Positions 44,301-56,600 of a stretch of 64,000 nt of DNA are shown piece by piece. The stretch is from Nostoc sp. LPT (GTDB lineage Bacteria > Cyanobacteriota > Cyanobacteriia > Cyanobacteriales > Nostocaceae). Both the position numbers and the translations under genes were made by a program. The stretch lies in the NCBI RefSeq assembly GCF_017115165.1, contig NZ_JABXKF010000130.1:62001-126000 (forward strand). Direction: 5' to 3'. The number at the start of each line of letters is the position of its first letter. Within the stretch, counting starts at the first letter, position 1. The notes beneath the pieces are model-generated. The model saw only the letters and a program-made list of their open reading frames with translations, had not been told where the DNA came from and did not search any database.

Positions 44301-45404
44301 CTAATATTTATTTTGCATATTTATTTCTTGATAATAAATTTGAGCTGTTTGAGCAGCAATATTTGACCAATTTAAATCTTCCTGACAACGAGCTAATGCC
44401 GCAGTTTGCATACGTTGTTGCAAGTCGCGATCGCTTAACAAATAAATAATGGCATTAGCTAAAGATTGGACATCACAAGGTGGAACTAATAACCCATCTT
44501 TTTTATGCTGAATTATCTCACTTAATCCCCCTACTTCAGAGGCTACAACCAGTGTTCCTATCCCATAAGATAAAGCTGCTACACCACTTTGAGAGGCTTC
44601 TATGTATGGTAGAACTGTTACCGTACTGCGTTGAAATAGATTACTTACTTCTTCAAGGGGGATAAAGTCATTGATAATTTCGTAGCGTTTCTCATCATAA
44701 CCATTAGGGAAATATTGTTTTATGTTTTCTCCCCGGCCAGCGATAATTAGCTTGACTTCAGGTATACGTTCAGCAATTAAAGGCATAGCCTGAAGTAAAT
44801 ATTTCAATCCTTTATAGGGCCAGATGCGTCCAAAAAATAGTAATGTATTTGGATCGCGAGTCTGACTATTGTGATTACCCCGACGCTTATACAAACTACC
44901 AAGTTCCCCATGTGGTAAAACATTGACTCGCTCTTGAGGTATACGGAATTGTTCAATTAGAATTTTTTTTAGTTGATGAGTATGAACAATCAATTGTTGG
45001 GAACGGTAGAAGGCAATACGCCTGGTATACTCTGAACCGAATACAGTCATGCTATCTCCTGGGTGACGGAATATATCATGGATAGTTGTCACCAGTGGTG
45101 GCATTTTGTTGAGTAACAGTGTCCAATCATACCAAGGATCATTAGTTTCTTGCACATGCAAAATATCTGGCTTTATGTCTTTGATAATACGCATCATCGC
45201 GTACATAGACAATAGATTACGCGGATCGCGAATCCGTGGTTTTTTAAAGGTAATCACGCGGATACTGGAATCAAGAACATTGCTGCATACATTTGAGACT
45301 TTTTCCGGGTGAATAAGCGTTAAATCAACATATTTAACCAAATTGTTTGCTAATTCAATAGTGTAATCTTCAAAGCAAAAATGTAATAAAGCAACTTTAA
45401 TCAT
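44301..45404 (-). CDS. Family 4 glycosyltransferase
   Basis: About 367 aa from ATG 45404 (MIKVALLHFCFEDYTIELAN); an 8-residue upstream extension is not typical. GT-B fold: N-domain IKPDILHVQETNDPWYDW, C-domain NTLLFFGRIWPYKGLKYLLQAMPLI with the conserved G-R-x-x-x-x-K-G motif, KLIIAGRGENI, and VLPYIEASQSGVAALSYGIGTLVVASEVGGLSEII with the EASQSGV / G-x-P-V-V region. Adds one sugar in repeat-unit assembly. It directly precedes the wzy-like gene. Confidence 0.92.
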   Translation of the reverse strand: MIKVALLHFCFEDYTIELANNLVKYVDLTLIHPEKVSNVCSNVLDSSIRVITFKKPRIRDPRNLLSMYAMMRIIKDIKPDILHVQETNDPWYDWTLLLNKMPPLVTTIHDIFRHPGDSMTVFGSEYTRRIAFYRSQQLIVHTHQLKKILIEQFRIPQERVNVLPHGELGSLYKRRGNHNSQTRDPNTLLFFGRIWPYKGLKYLLQAMPLIAERIPEVKLIIAGRGENIKQYFPNGYDEKRYEIINDFIPLEEVSNLFQRSTVTVLPYIEASQSGVAALSYGIGTLVVASEVGGLSEIIQHKKDGLLVPPCDVQSLANAIIYLLSDRDLQQRMQTAALARCQEDLNWSNIAAQTAQIYYQEINMQNKY

Positions 45405-45471
45405 AATTAAAATTATATTCTCGCTCAATTTTGATGAGTTAATGGTAAAAATCTATCTTCAACAATTACTA

Positions 45472-46899
45472 CTATTTTAAAAATTTTAGCCATAAAAAAC
45501 GAAACCCGCCAAATGCACCAATACCTAAATAAATCACAAATAAAGAATAGGCACAAGTTGCAATGATTAGAGTAAATATAAAATCTAAGTTAAGTTTTTG
45601 TAATAATATTAATATAGGTAGCATCACAATGGTTATTATTAACGGACGGCACAATATTCGCCATAAATTTAATGAAAATAAGCGAGTATAGGTGAAATAT
45701 ATATACTGGATAAAACCAAAAATAGTCATTAATAATGCTATTAAAGCTGCACCTATTAACTGATAGTGCGAAACTAATACCACACCTCCCAAACTCCCTA
45801 ATGTAGTGGTAATAACTACTTCACGTAGGTTCACTATCTCGAAACCATTGGCTACAAGTAAATAACTCAGTGAGCGTGTAAACGGCAAGAAAAGGAGTGA
45901 TGCAGCGGCTAAACTAAGAGCTATATTTGCTTCAGCAAAGCTAGTATTATAGATAAAAACTAATAAATCTTTGCCAAACAATAAGATTCCAAGGTATAAC
46001 GGCAATGCAATGATTAATAAAATTTCGATAATATGTTCAGCTATCTGCCTCTGCTTGTCCCGTCCTTGCTCTACTGCCTTTGAAAATCTTGGAAATATTG
46101 CTAAAATTATACTATTAGCAATAATCAAAAAGGGTTGTAGTAACTGTGCTATTCCGCCAAATAGACCTACTAAAAGTTCATTTCCTAATAATGAAAGAAT
46201 CAATATTTGAATTCTGCCACTAACTACAGCCATTGCTTCAATAGCAAAAAATGTCCGCGCCTCTTTAATTGTATTAAAGACAAAACTTCTATCAATCTGC
46301 CATTGTATTTTTACTAAAGGGATGATAAAAATCCATTGAATTATCAAAATTAGTATTTCTGAAAAAAATTGAATCGCCCCCAAATATTCAATTCCATATT
46401 TTAGTTGCATCGCCCAAATCATTATTATTAGGCGTAGGATATAAATCGGTACTGTAGCGATCGCTATCAGATGCATTTTTTCTTTAGCTTGAAAAATTGC
46501 CTCTGTGATATTAGAAAGCGCAAAAGGAACGATCGTTAAGCCCATTATGTAACAAACAGTCGAGGTCTTGGAACTATAGGGAAGCAAAAACACTACAATT
46601 ACCAATGCCGCATAACTAAAGAAACTAAATATTAACTGTAGCCACGTACCACTCATTAGATAGACTGGTGTTTTTTGTGGCTCACGAGCTAGTTCTCTAG
46701 TAAATAATGTCTTTAGCCCTTGTGAGGCAATGCCCACAAAGATCAAATAGTAGCTATATGCGAGTAGATACTGCCCTAAAGCCTCAGTTCCTAAAGTACG
46801 AGCAATAGAAGCGGTTAATACAAATGCTGTAATGCTTTGTGCTAACCGATTGAGTATCATTGAAAGGGAATTACTTATGAATTTGAACTTTTCTACCAT
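45472..46899 (-). CDS. Polysaccharide flippase (Wzx, MATE/MOP superfamily)
   Basis: 475 aa with about 12-14 predicted membrane segments. N-terminus KFISNSLSMILNRLAQSITAFVLTASIARTLGTEALGQYLLAYSY is the polysaccharide biosynthesis protein signature. IANSIILAIFPRFSKAVEQGRDKQRQIAEHIIEI and LLFGKDLLVFIYNTSFAEANIALSLAAASLLF are the mid-region hallmarks. It moves the lipid-linked repeat unit across the membrane. Same strand and order as the other cluster genes; 68 bp from the glycosyltransferase start. Confidence 0.92.
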   Translation of the reverse strand: MVEKFKFISNSLSMILNRLAQSITAFVLTASIARTLGTEALGQYLLAYSYYLIFVGIASQGLKTLFTRELAREPQKTPVYLMSGTWLQLIFSFFSYAALVIVVFLLPYSSKTSTVCYIMGLTIVPFALSNITEAIFQAKEKMHLIAIATVPIYILRLIIMIWAMQLKYGIEYLGAIQFFSEILILIIQWIFIIPLVKIQWQIDRSFVFNTIKEARTFFAIEAMAVVSGRIQILILSLLGNELLVGLFGGIAQLLQPFLIIANSIILAIFPRFSKAVEQGRDKQRQIAEHIIEILLIIALPLYLGILLFGKDLLVFIYNTSFAEANIALSLAAASLLFLPFTRSLSYLLVANGFEIVNLREVVITTTLGSLGGVVLVSHYQLIGAALIALLMTIFGFIQYIYFTYTRLFSLNLWRILCRPLIITIVMLPILILLQKLNLDFIFTLIIATCAYSLFVIYLGIGAFGGFRFLWLKFLK

Positions 46900-47138
46900 T
46901 CTTGTAATTCTTAATTCAGCTTAATTTATTCATTTTGAGTCACCATGATTTTTTTGGATAGATCCTTATAAATAAAAGAAGTTTTTTAGATCCTCCTCAA
47001 ACAGGTAACTAATCAGCAAGGTAGAAAAATCTAAATTTAATCCGCTATCAACTAAACTGTAGACTGCACTGCAATACTTTTATCGATACGTAACTTAGAT
47101 TCTGTAATCATGAACCTGTACAGCTATGATTTTCTTTT

Positions 47139-48581
47139 TTAGTAAGCACCATCTTTTTTCAAAACCACCATAACTGTTTTAAGGAGAATTTCAAAGTCTA
47201 AAGCAAGTGACCAATTTTCGATGTAGCTCATATCCAGATGAATCACTTGTTCAAAATCTAAAATATCAGATCGACCTGATACTTGCCAAAGACCTGTAAT
47301 ACCAGGCAAAACTTCATGTCGAATAAAATGATGTTCAGAAAACTTATCAACGTCTCTAGTAGGTAAAGGGCGAGGACCTACTATACTCATTTCTCCAAGG
47401 ATAACATTAAAAAGTTGAGGCAATTCATCTAAGCTGTAACGACGGAGAAACTTTCCAACCCGGGTAATACGAGGGTCGTCTTTTATTTTAAAGATAATTC
47501 CATCTTTTGTTTCATTTAAAGCTTCTAATTCCTTCTGTAATGTTTCTGCATCAGACCGCATAGTTCTGAATTTCCATACTTTAAACTGTTGTCCATGTAA
47601 ACCTATACGAGTTTGCCTGTAAAATACTGTCCCAGAAGAGTCAAGTTTTATAGCTATAGCTATAGCTATATAAATCGGGAATGATAACATTACAAACAAA
47701 GTCGCCAAACAAAAATCACAAATACGCTTTATCCAAAAATCTTTACCTGTAATTATCGGGCAATCCAAACTCAGACAAGGCATTCCCCCTATCTTATTAA
47801 ATTCTATGTTTCTATAAATTGGTTTTAATTCCATCGGTAAGATATGTACTTGAATCCCAGATGCTTGAAATAACCAGCACAAAAACATTCTATTTTTTAG
47901 AGCATCCCAAGATATAAAAACTTCTGTTACACCTAATTCATTAAGTTGACTCAATGTTTGTTGACGTTTATATCTGTCTAATGAGTTAGCATTTGCCGTT
48001 CCAGAGACAATATAATGCTTTTCTTTTTTTATAAAGCTAGCAATCTGTTCGCGCTCTTGAGGATCGCAAATAATGAATACAGAAGAACGAACGATTTTTT
48101 TCTGCTTACGCAAATACTCAAGAGTAACATTTACAGCATATCTACCAGTGCAAATAAATAATATACTTAGCAACCAAGATAATAATATCAATCTGGAGCT
48201 TGTGATATCAACAACTGGCTTATACAAAGAACAAACAAGGAGTATTAATCCATGAGCAAAAGTTAACGATTTGATAATATTCCAATAGTCATAGCGTTTT
48301 TGACCTTCTCGATAAATACCTTGGAGAGCTAGCGATCCGATTTGAATTCCAATAGTTATTAAAATCGGGAAATATTGACTCGGTACATACCAAGAAAGAT
48401 GTTCAGAAGAAGATTGATATCCAGCAAAAACCCAAGCTAAGGACAACAAAGTATAATCTACTAAAAACAATGTTGTTAATCTTAGCCACCACGAACCCTT
48501 GCGTACCCTGACAAATGCAGATGCACGTAAATCTAAAGATACTTCACTCAATTTATTTGTTGCAATGCTTTGATTACTCAT
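47139..48581 (-). CDS. Initiating sugar transferase (polyprenyl glycosylphosphotransferase, WbaP/ExoY type)
   Basis: 480 aa. N-terminal membrane part with about four or five helices (FLVDYTLLSLAWVFAGYQ onward), a CoA-binding-like middle domain (SSVFIICDPQEREQIASFIKKEKHYIVSGT), then the catalytic domain: KRICDFCLATLFVMLSFPIYIAIAIAIKLDSSGTVFYRQTRIG, KVWKFRTMRSDAE, DPRITRVGKFLRRYSLDELPQLFNVILGEMSIVGPRPL, and PGITGLWQVSGRSD. It transfers the first sugar-1-phosphate to undecaprenyl phosphate and so starts repeat-unit synthesis. First gene of the minus-strand cluster; its promoter probably lies in the large gap beyond 48582. Confidence 0.95.
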   Translation of the reverse strand: MSNQSIATNKLSEVSLDLRASAFVRVRKGSWWLRLTTLFLVDYTLLSLAWVFAGYQSSSEHLSWYVPSQYFPILITIGIQIGSLALQGIYREGQKRYDYWNIIKSLTFAHGLILLVCSLYKPVVDITSSRLILLSWLLSILFICTGRYAVNVTLEYLRKQKKIVRSSVFIICDPQEREQIASFIKKEKHYIVSGTANANSLDRYKRQQTLSQLNELGVTEVFISWDALKNRMFLCWLFQASGIQVHILPMELKPIYRNIEFNKIGGMPCLSLDCPIITGKDFWIKRICDFCLATLFVMLSFPIYIAIAIAIKLDSSGTVFYRQTRIGLHGQQFKVWKFRTMRSDAETLQKELEALNETKDGIIFKIKDDPRITRVGKFLRRYSLDELPQLFNVILGEMSIVGPRPLPTRDVDKFSEHHFIRHEVLPGITGLWQVSGRSDILDFEQVIHLDMSYIENWSLALDFEILLKTVMVVLKKDGAY

Positions 48582-49954
48582 AGTTTAGTAATGCCTGGTA
48601 TCGTTAAAAAATTTATGAAAACCTACTATATAATCGGGATATCCTAACTCACGCTCACGTTTTTATTTCAAAGAAAGTTGGTCTTTATAACCTACTATTG
48701 AACTTTTTTTCAGACTAACTTATAAGTTCTTTATTAAAAGCATATTCCAGAATTTATTTAAGTGTAACTACTACTCTAGACTTAACTTTTGTTGACATGA
48801 TAACATCCATCCTGTTTCGTACGGAAATTTCTAGCTTTGATGCTAAAGCAAAGGGGATAAGGATTTGTTGGTAAATAACTTAGTATGTTTAAATAACATT
48901 CCTGACATTAACAATCAACTTGGTCAGGTAAACAATATTAGTATTTTTAATGTACGTGTACAAAATAATTGGACTGTATTAGCAGAATTAACCCTCTTTT
49001 GCCAATTTTACCAGAGAAGAATCTTTAGTTTTTAGGGACTTTAGCAACAAGGCTATTTAAATAAACAAATTATAGATAGCGATCGCATAACCTATAATTT
49101 TGCTTAAAATTTAGGATAGACATAATGTACTTTTCTCCCTAGAGTGACAAAATAGGTATCGCATCGCAGATGTACGCTTTATACTTTATAACAGAGATAT
49201 AGTTACATCTCTTTCTTTATAAATTACTTTAGCATGTTTGCTTATACTATTTTAGTTTTGATTAAAAGCTTCTTTGTTTCTTTACGCATAATTACTTATT
49301 AACAAAAATTACACAATTAACATATAACGAAATGCATCAAAAAGTTGATTAACGTTACAAAAATTTACATAAACCAATATTGTGATTTAACTTGGGTCAG
49401 TTTCATGGGTACATTTAAAAGAATTAGTAATCAATTAATGATAATTATTAACAAGTAAACTTAAGTTCAATAATGTATGTCTAATATCTGTAAGTCTTAC
49501 AGTATCTTCATTCTAAACATTTTCACCTCCTGAGAGAGTCAATTTTTTGATATATCCTAGATTTAGATTTTAGACCGCTCTAATTCTTGTCTATTAAAAA
49601 TTGAGGGTTTAGGCACGGTCATATCACCGTCAAAAAATTAACATTTGACTTGCTGCAAGTAATTATTTATAGCCAAAAACCTTGAATAAGTTTTCCCTCT
49701 AAGAAAAAGCAAGGATTTTAATGTATTTTATATCACACTTCTTGGAATGTTAATTCTATGTGCAAGACTTTTACTTTATGTATGCTTTATATAGTGAGAT
49801 GAAACCGTGCTGATAATGGTTTCACTGAGTCGGCATAACGGTCTTTCGTCAATCTTGGTGAAAATTAATGATTTTTTGTCATCTCAGTTAACGAAAAATC
49901 AACCTTTCAACCTAAACTCATGGAAGAACAATAAGTAAAAAAGGATAAATAAAG

Positions 49955-50113
49955 ATGAATGAGGCTAAAATCCTATTTTTTTCAGCTTTTTGCCTTTTTG
50001 AACTTTTGAGACTTGGGGCAAAGTGCTCCAACGTCGGAAGTCAACGATTAAACTTCTCTTTGCCCCTTCTTGATTCTAATGACAATTTTTTACACCGAGT
50101 TGAGCTTACTTAA
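49955..50113 (+). CDS. Possible small ORF in the NRPS leader region
   Basis: 52-codon frame from ATG 49955, with AAGGA about 14 bp upstream, to TAA 50113. It starts MNEAKILFFSAFCLFELLRL (hydrophobic) and ends in a polar tail. No family recognised. It overlaps the stem-loop at 50015-50066, so it may be a chance frame in a structured RNA leader. Low confidence. Confidence 0.25.
   Translation: MNEAKILFFSAFCLFELLRLGAKCSNVGSQRLNFSLPLLDSNDNFLHRVELT
50015..50066 (+). promoter_or_regulatory. Stem-loop in the region upstream of the NRPS
   Basis: GGGGCAAAG (50015-50023) pairs perfectly with CTTTGCCCC (50058-50066). Inside it GAAGT (50037-50041) pairs with ACTTC (50052-50056). The result is a two-part stem in otherwise AT-rich sequence, about 590 bp before the NRPS start. 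No T-tract follows, so it is more likely a structured leader or a small RNA than a terminator. Confidence 0.45.
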
Positions 50114-50653
50114 GTCTTTTAGCAAATCCGATGGTAGCTTTACACTATTTTTACATATCAATAAATACAATGAAGATTCTGTAATGATGATTTTCCCATT
50201 AGGCAAACTTTCGTAAAAAAGTATAGAGTATTTTTAGATATTGTATATTCAATTATACACTCTCAAAAAAAATTGTTTTTTAATGAAAGGTAAAGTAAGC
50301 AAATTATTGTTGCCTACATTTTTCATCTTTAGTTAACAGTTAATAAATTGAGTACAAATGGAGAAATAAATTATTATACGCGATAATCAATTGATTATAT
50401 AAATGTATAAAAACATCTTTTTTTACATAGAAATATTATATAATAACTAGCCTGGATACTAGGAGCAGAAGCGACAACATTTTATTAGAATAGTGGCATT
50501 TTGCCATTTTACAGCTAAAGAGGCTTTGTTTTTGTATTCCCATACTCATAGCCTCAAGGCGTTAATTTGTAGCCTCACATAGGATTTGTACATATATAAC
50601 AATAAATAATAATTTAAAAAATTGGATTTCCTGATGGAGCCGATAAATAAAAA

Positions 50654-53600
50654 ATGCAGATAAATAGCCAAACTTCAGAATATAAGAAAAATATTCCGTT
50701 AGATACCTTAACTCCCATCATAGGCACTCAAGTTTTACAGGAATGGAATGACACCCAAGTAGTTCATCATCAGGATCTGTGCATTCATCAAATGTTTGAG
50801 ATGCAAGTAGAGCGATCGCCCCAAGCAATTGCGGTGGTATGTGAAAATACACAACTTACTTATCAGCAGCTAAACCAACGGGCGAATCAACTAGCGCACT
50901 ACCTACGTGCTTTAGGCGTTGGCCCAGAAGTTCTGGTGGGTATTTGCCTGGAGCGCTCCTTAGAGATGATTGTAGGACTGCTGGGAATCCTCAAAGCTGG
51001 AGGCGCTTATGTGCCTTTAGATCCAGCATATCCTTCAGAACGCTTGGCCTTCATTTTGGAAGACACTCAGACACCAGTATTGTTAACCCAAGAAAAATTG
51101 GTCAAGAACCTACCACCGCATCAGGCGCAAGTGGTTTGTCTGGATTCAAACTGGCAAGGGAATATTCAAAACATTCAAGAAAATCCTGTAAATGAGACAA
51201 CCACTGATAATCTCATCTACGTAATCTATACATCTGGCTCTACAGGACAACCCAAGGGTGTAACAATTCCTCACCGTGGTATCTGCAATCAACTCCACTG
51301 GAAGCAAACAACTTTTGGATTAACTCACGCAGACAAAGTTTTACTGACTATTTCTTTTAGCTTCGATCCCTCAGTATGGCAGATATTTTGGCCATTGTGC
51401 TTTGGGGGGCAATTGTTCATAGCTCGCCCTGGTGGACATCAAGACACAGCCTACCTTGTGAAAGTGATTACTGAGCAGCAAATCACAGTTCTGGCTTTAG
51501 TGCCTTCCATACTGCGTGTCTTATTGGAAGAGAGGGGAATTGAGAATTGCCGATTCATCAGACACATTACCTGTGGTGGTGAAGCTTTACCTGGCGAACT
51601 TATAGAACGCTTCTTTGCCAAACTGAATTTGAACAATGTTTTACATAATTGTTATGGGCCGACAGAAGCTTCCATTGATACCACTTTCTGGACTTGCCAG
51701 CGCGAGACTAATTATGCTATTGCTCCCATTGGTCGTCCAATTACCAATGCAGAGATTCACATCCTTGATGAAAATTTGCAGCCAGTGCCTATTGGTGAAT
51801 CAGGTGAACTGCACATTGGCGGTATTGGTCTAGCGCGAGGCTATCTTAAGCGTCCAGAATTGACCACAGAGAAGTTTATTTTTAACCCTTTTAGCTCTGA
51901 ACCTGGGGCACGACTTTACAAAACTGGGGACTTGGCACGTTATTTGAGCGACGGTAATATCGAGTTCCTTGGTCGGATTGACGACCAAGTTAAAATACGT
52001 GGCTTCCGAATTGAATTAGGAGAAATTGAAGCCATATTAGCTCAACATCAGGCACTGACGCAGACTCTAGTCATAGCCAGAGAGGATGTGCTTGGGGACA
52101 AGCGACTCGTGGCATATATTGTTGCTAATCCAGAGCAAATTCCTAGTCAGGCTGAATTGCGTCACTTTTTGGAAACTCGGTTGCCTGAATACATGGTGCC
52201 TGGTTTCTTTGTATTTTTGGACATTCTACCATTAAATCCCAACGGTAAGATAGACCGCCGCGCCTTACCTGCACCGGATACATCTGATATTAGGCTGTCA
52301 ACTAACTTTGTTCCACCTCAGAATTCCATAGAAGAAGTCTTAGCTGGCATTTGGGCAAAAGTTTTGCGTCTCGAACAAATAGGCATCGACGACAATTTTT
52401 TTGAATTGGGAGGTCATTCACTGCTGGCGACTCAAGTGATGTCTAGGGTTCGCCAAGCTTTTCAGATAGAAATACCGTTGCAACTATTATTTGAGCATCC
52501 CACGATCGCTACTTTAGCTCAAGCGGTCGCTCAAAACCAAACTCCAGAAAACGATCCCCAAAATCAGACCATTCTCCAAATAGCCAACCGAGAATCAGCC
52601 CCTTTATCCTTTGCCCAACAGCGAGTCTGGTTTTTGGAGCAGTTGGAACCCAATAGCCCAGCGTATATCGTCTCCAATGCACAGCGCTTAACGGGCAAGT
52701 TAAATCTGGGTGTATTGCAACAGTCACTAGATGCGATCATTGTCCATCATGAGGCATTACGAACCAACTTTATTACATCATCTGATGGTAGCCCCATACA
52801 AGTAATTGGCACGCCTCGGCCAGTGGAACTTAAAATCATTAAGGTAACAAAAGATCAAGTAGAATTTTTCCTCAATCAAGAGGTGCAACGCCCCTTCAAC
52901 TTAGAATCTGACTTGATGTTGCGAGCTACTTTGCTCCAAGTAGACGAACAGGAGCATATACTCTTGTTAATGATGCACCACATCGCCTCGGATGGCTGGT
53001 CAATCGGTATTCTCTGGCAGCAGTTAACAGCGCTCTATGAAGCCTTTTTAAGCAGTAAGCCTTCTCCCTTGGCAAAATTACCCATTCAGTATGCCGATTT
53101 TGCTGTGTGGCAGCACCAATGGCTATCAGGTGAAGTACTTTCCAGGCAAATTAACTATTGGAAAACCCAATTAGCAGGTGCTAATACTGTACTGGAATTG
53201 CCTACAGACCGACCACGGTCACCAGTGCAAACTTACCAAGGAGCAGCCCAATCTCTGATGCTACCACAGACTTTGAGTGCATCACTCACAGAACTCTCGC
53301 ATCAGGAGGGTGTCACTCTATTCATGACATTGCTGACGGTCTTTGGGACAATATTGCACCGCTACACTGGGCAAGAAGATATTCTCATTGGTTCTCCCAT
53401 TGCCGGACGTAATCGTTCTGAGATTGAAGGGCTAATCGGATTTTTTATTAACACCGTTGTTTTACGGACTGATTTTGCTGGCAACCCCAGTTTTCGGTCA
53501 GTGCTAAATCGAGTTCGCCAGATGGCATTAACTGCTTATGCCCATCAAGATATGCCCTTTGAGAAATTGGTAGAAGAACTGCAACCAGAGCGAGATACCA

Positions 53601-56600
53601 GTCGCAACCCACTGTTTCAAGTGTGGTTTAATATGCTCAACTTAAGGGACATCCAACTGGAACTACCTGGAGTGGCTATAGAACCAGTCTCGATCCTAGA
53701 AACAGCTTCCAAGTTCGACTTAACCCTTTACGTTACAGAACAAAATCAAGGAATCCAACTTGATTTAGTTTACAACACCGATCTGTTTACTTCAGAACGG
53801 ATGATGGAAATGCTTCATCAATTCCATCACTTGCTAAATCAAATTGTTGCTGCTCCAGAGAGGCAAATTAGTTTATATTCCCTGGTGACACCAGAAGCGC
53901 GACCTTTACTACCACAGCCAATGGCGATTCTGCCAGAACCACGGTATGAATTGACGACAACAATGTTTACCTCTTGGGTAAATCGTACTCCAGAACATTC
54001 ATCACTTCGTCAAGGATTTCGTACTTGGAATTATAGGGAATTGGGCAAAATCGCTCAAACCTTAGCACAGGTTATGTTATCTCACGGAGTAGAGCGGGGA
54101 GATGTCGTAGCCGTGTTTGGGACACACAGCTTTGGGCTAATTGCCAGTATGCTTGGCGTACTCTTGAGTGGCGGTGTACTACTCACCCTCGATCTGAAAC
54201 TTCCTAGCCAACGCCAGCGGCTGATGCTACAGGAAGCTAAAGCTAAATACATATTATATATTGATGGTCAGCGTCGAGAAGACGAAAATATAGGGGAGTC
54301 TTTAACTAGCATTTGTGTCAACCCAGACACAGGAGAAGCCATAAATTCAAGCAAAAAGAGCATTGAAGCCGTAAATCTACCTGAAATTACTGCCGACGAT
54401 GCAGCTTATATTTTCTTTACTTCCGGCACTACTGGTGTCCCGAAAGGGGTGCTGGGATGTCATAAAGGGTTGGCGCATTTTCTGAACTGGCAGCGACAGA
54501 CCTTTGAAATTAATCAGCAAGACCGTGTTGCCCAATTAACTGGTCTTTCTTTTGATGTCGTTCTTAGAGATATTTTCTTACCTTTAACTAGTGGTGCAAC
54601 CCTCTGTTTGCCAGAAGAAGGCGATAATCTAGAACCGACTCGAATTCTGCGTTATTTGGAAAATGAGCAAATTTCTGTACTTCATACAGTTCCTTCGCTG
54701 GCGCAATTATGGTTAGCAAATGTGCCGTCAGGAGTCTCTTTACGTAACTTACGTTGGTTATTCTTGGCTGGAGAACCTCTGAAAGAAACCCTTGTACTTC
54801 GGTGGCGGGATGCTTTTCCCGAATCAGGTGAAATTATTAATCTCTATGGACCGACAGAGACAACTTTGGCAAAATGTTATTATCAAGTACCTGTTGAGTG
54901 TACACCAGGCATACAGCCAGTAGGATTGCCGTTGCCTCAAACCCAAGCACTAGTTTTGACACCAAATCACCAACCATGCGGTATCGGTGAACCAGGCGAG
55001 ATTGTAATCCGAACTCCATTCCGCAGTTTGGGTTACATCAATGCCCAACAAGAAAACCGTTCTCGGTTTGTCAAGAACCCTTTTCGGAATGATCGCCAGG
55101 ATTGGCTTTATTATACAGGCGATCGCGGATGCTATCGTCCAGATGGCTCTCTAGAAATTCTCGGTCGCCGAGATCATCAAGTCAAGATCCGGGGGATACG
55201 CATTGAGCCAGGGGAAATTGAAACGGTGTTAGCCCAACACCTAGATGTACTCCAGACTGTAGTCATTGCCCGTGAAGATGTTCCCAGCGATCAACGTTTG
55301 GTGGCTTACATTATACCGAATCAAGACTCAGCAATTGCGATTACTGATATCCGGTGCTTCCTCTCGACAAAATTGCCACAATACATGCTACCTTCAGCTT
55401 TTGTCGTGCTGGACACCATGCCTTTAACCCCCAATGGCAAGGTAGACCGACGTGCCCTACCTGCACCAGACTTATCGAGGCAAGAGCCAGAAGCCACCTT
55501 TGTTGCTCCCCGCAATCAAGTGGAACGCCAGTTAACTCAGATTTGGGAACAAATTTTAGGTGTCCAGCCCATTGGCGTTAGGGATAACTTCTTCGAGCTA
55601 GGAGGACATTCTATCCTAGCAGTAAAACTGTTTTGGCAAATTGAAAAGACATTTAATAAAAACCTGCCTCTTGCTATTCTTTTCCAGTCAGGGACTGTAG
55701 AGGCTCTAGCCAAAATAATCTGCCAAGAAGAAGATTTAACAAAAAACTCGGCTTTAGTAAATACCTTAGACCAATCAAAATCTAGCTGGTCATCCCTGGT
55801 AGAAATTCAACCCAACGGTTCCAAGCCACCTTTTTTCTGTATTCACGGGCTGGGTGGAGAAGTCTTATGTTTCCGTGAATTGGCATTGCATCTGGGGACA
55901 GAACAACCATTTTACGGATTACAAGCACGGGGGCTAGATGGAAAACACCCTCTTCATACCCGCATTGAAGATATGACAGCGCACTATATTCAAGAAATTC
56001 AGACCCTTCAACCTCATGGTCCTTATTTTCTCGGAGGTTATTCCTTTGGGGGTACAGTTGCCTTCGAGATGGCTCGACAACTCCAAGAGCAAGGCGAACA
56101 AGTAGGCATTTTAGTTATGCTTGATAGTTGTCGTCCAGGATATAGCTGGCAGGCGCCATTTCTCAAGCGAGTTTTTTTGCATTTAAATAATATTGTTCAA
56201 CAAGGGCCTAACTACCTTTGGCAAAAGGTTGTGAGATGGAGCTATTGGCGTAAGCAAGAACTGCAAAATACATATAACCGTTATCTGGAAGACGTACTTC
56301 ATGTACCTGAAACTGACAAGCATTTAAAGGTTATAGATACTAACACTCAAGCCATCAGTGACTATATTTTTTCACCTTACCTTGGTCGAGCTATTCTTTT
56401 GCGGACAGAGGATAAAAATCGGGACGAAGCTATAGGCACAGAATACGATCCTCAATTCGGCTGGGACGAGGTAGTAGTGGGAGGATTAGATATCCATTAC
56501 ATTCCCGGATCTCACCTTGACATACTTAATGAACCCCATGTAGAAGTGTTAGCCGAAAAATTGAGAAAATGCTTAACTCAAGCGCAGTCTCAGTCTGCAA

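Larger units (their letters stand above)
48582..50653. other. 2 kb AT-rich region between exopolysaccharide and NRPS genes
   Basis: Strongly AT-rich, no large coding frame. It must contain the divergent promoters of the sugar transferase gene and the NRPS. Visible: a small palindrome TGTACGTGTACA (48951-48962), the inverted pair CCTGAC/GTCAGG (about 48901-48927), and a small ORF with a stem-loop (listed separately). No tRNA or insertion sequence was recognised. Confidence 0.6.
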
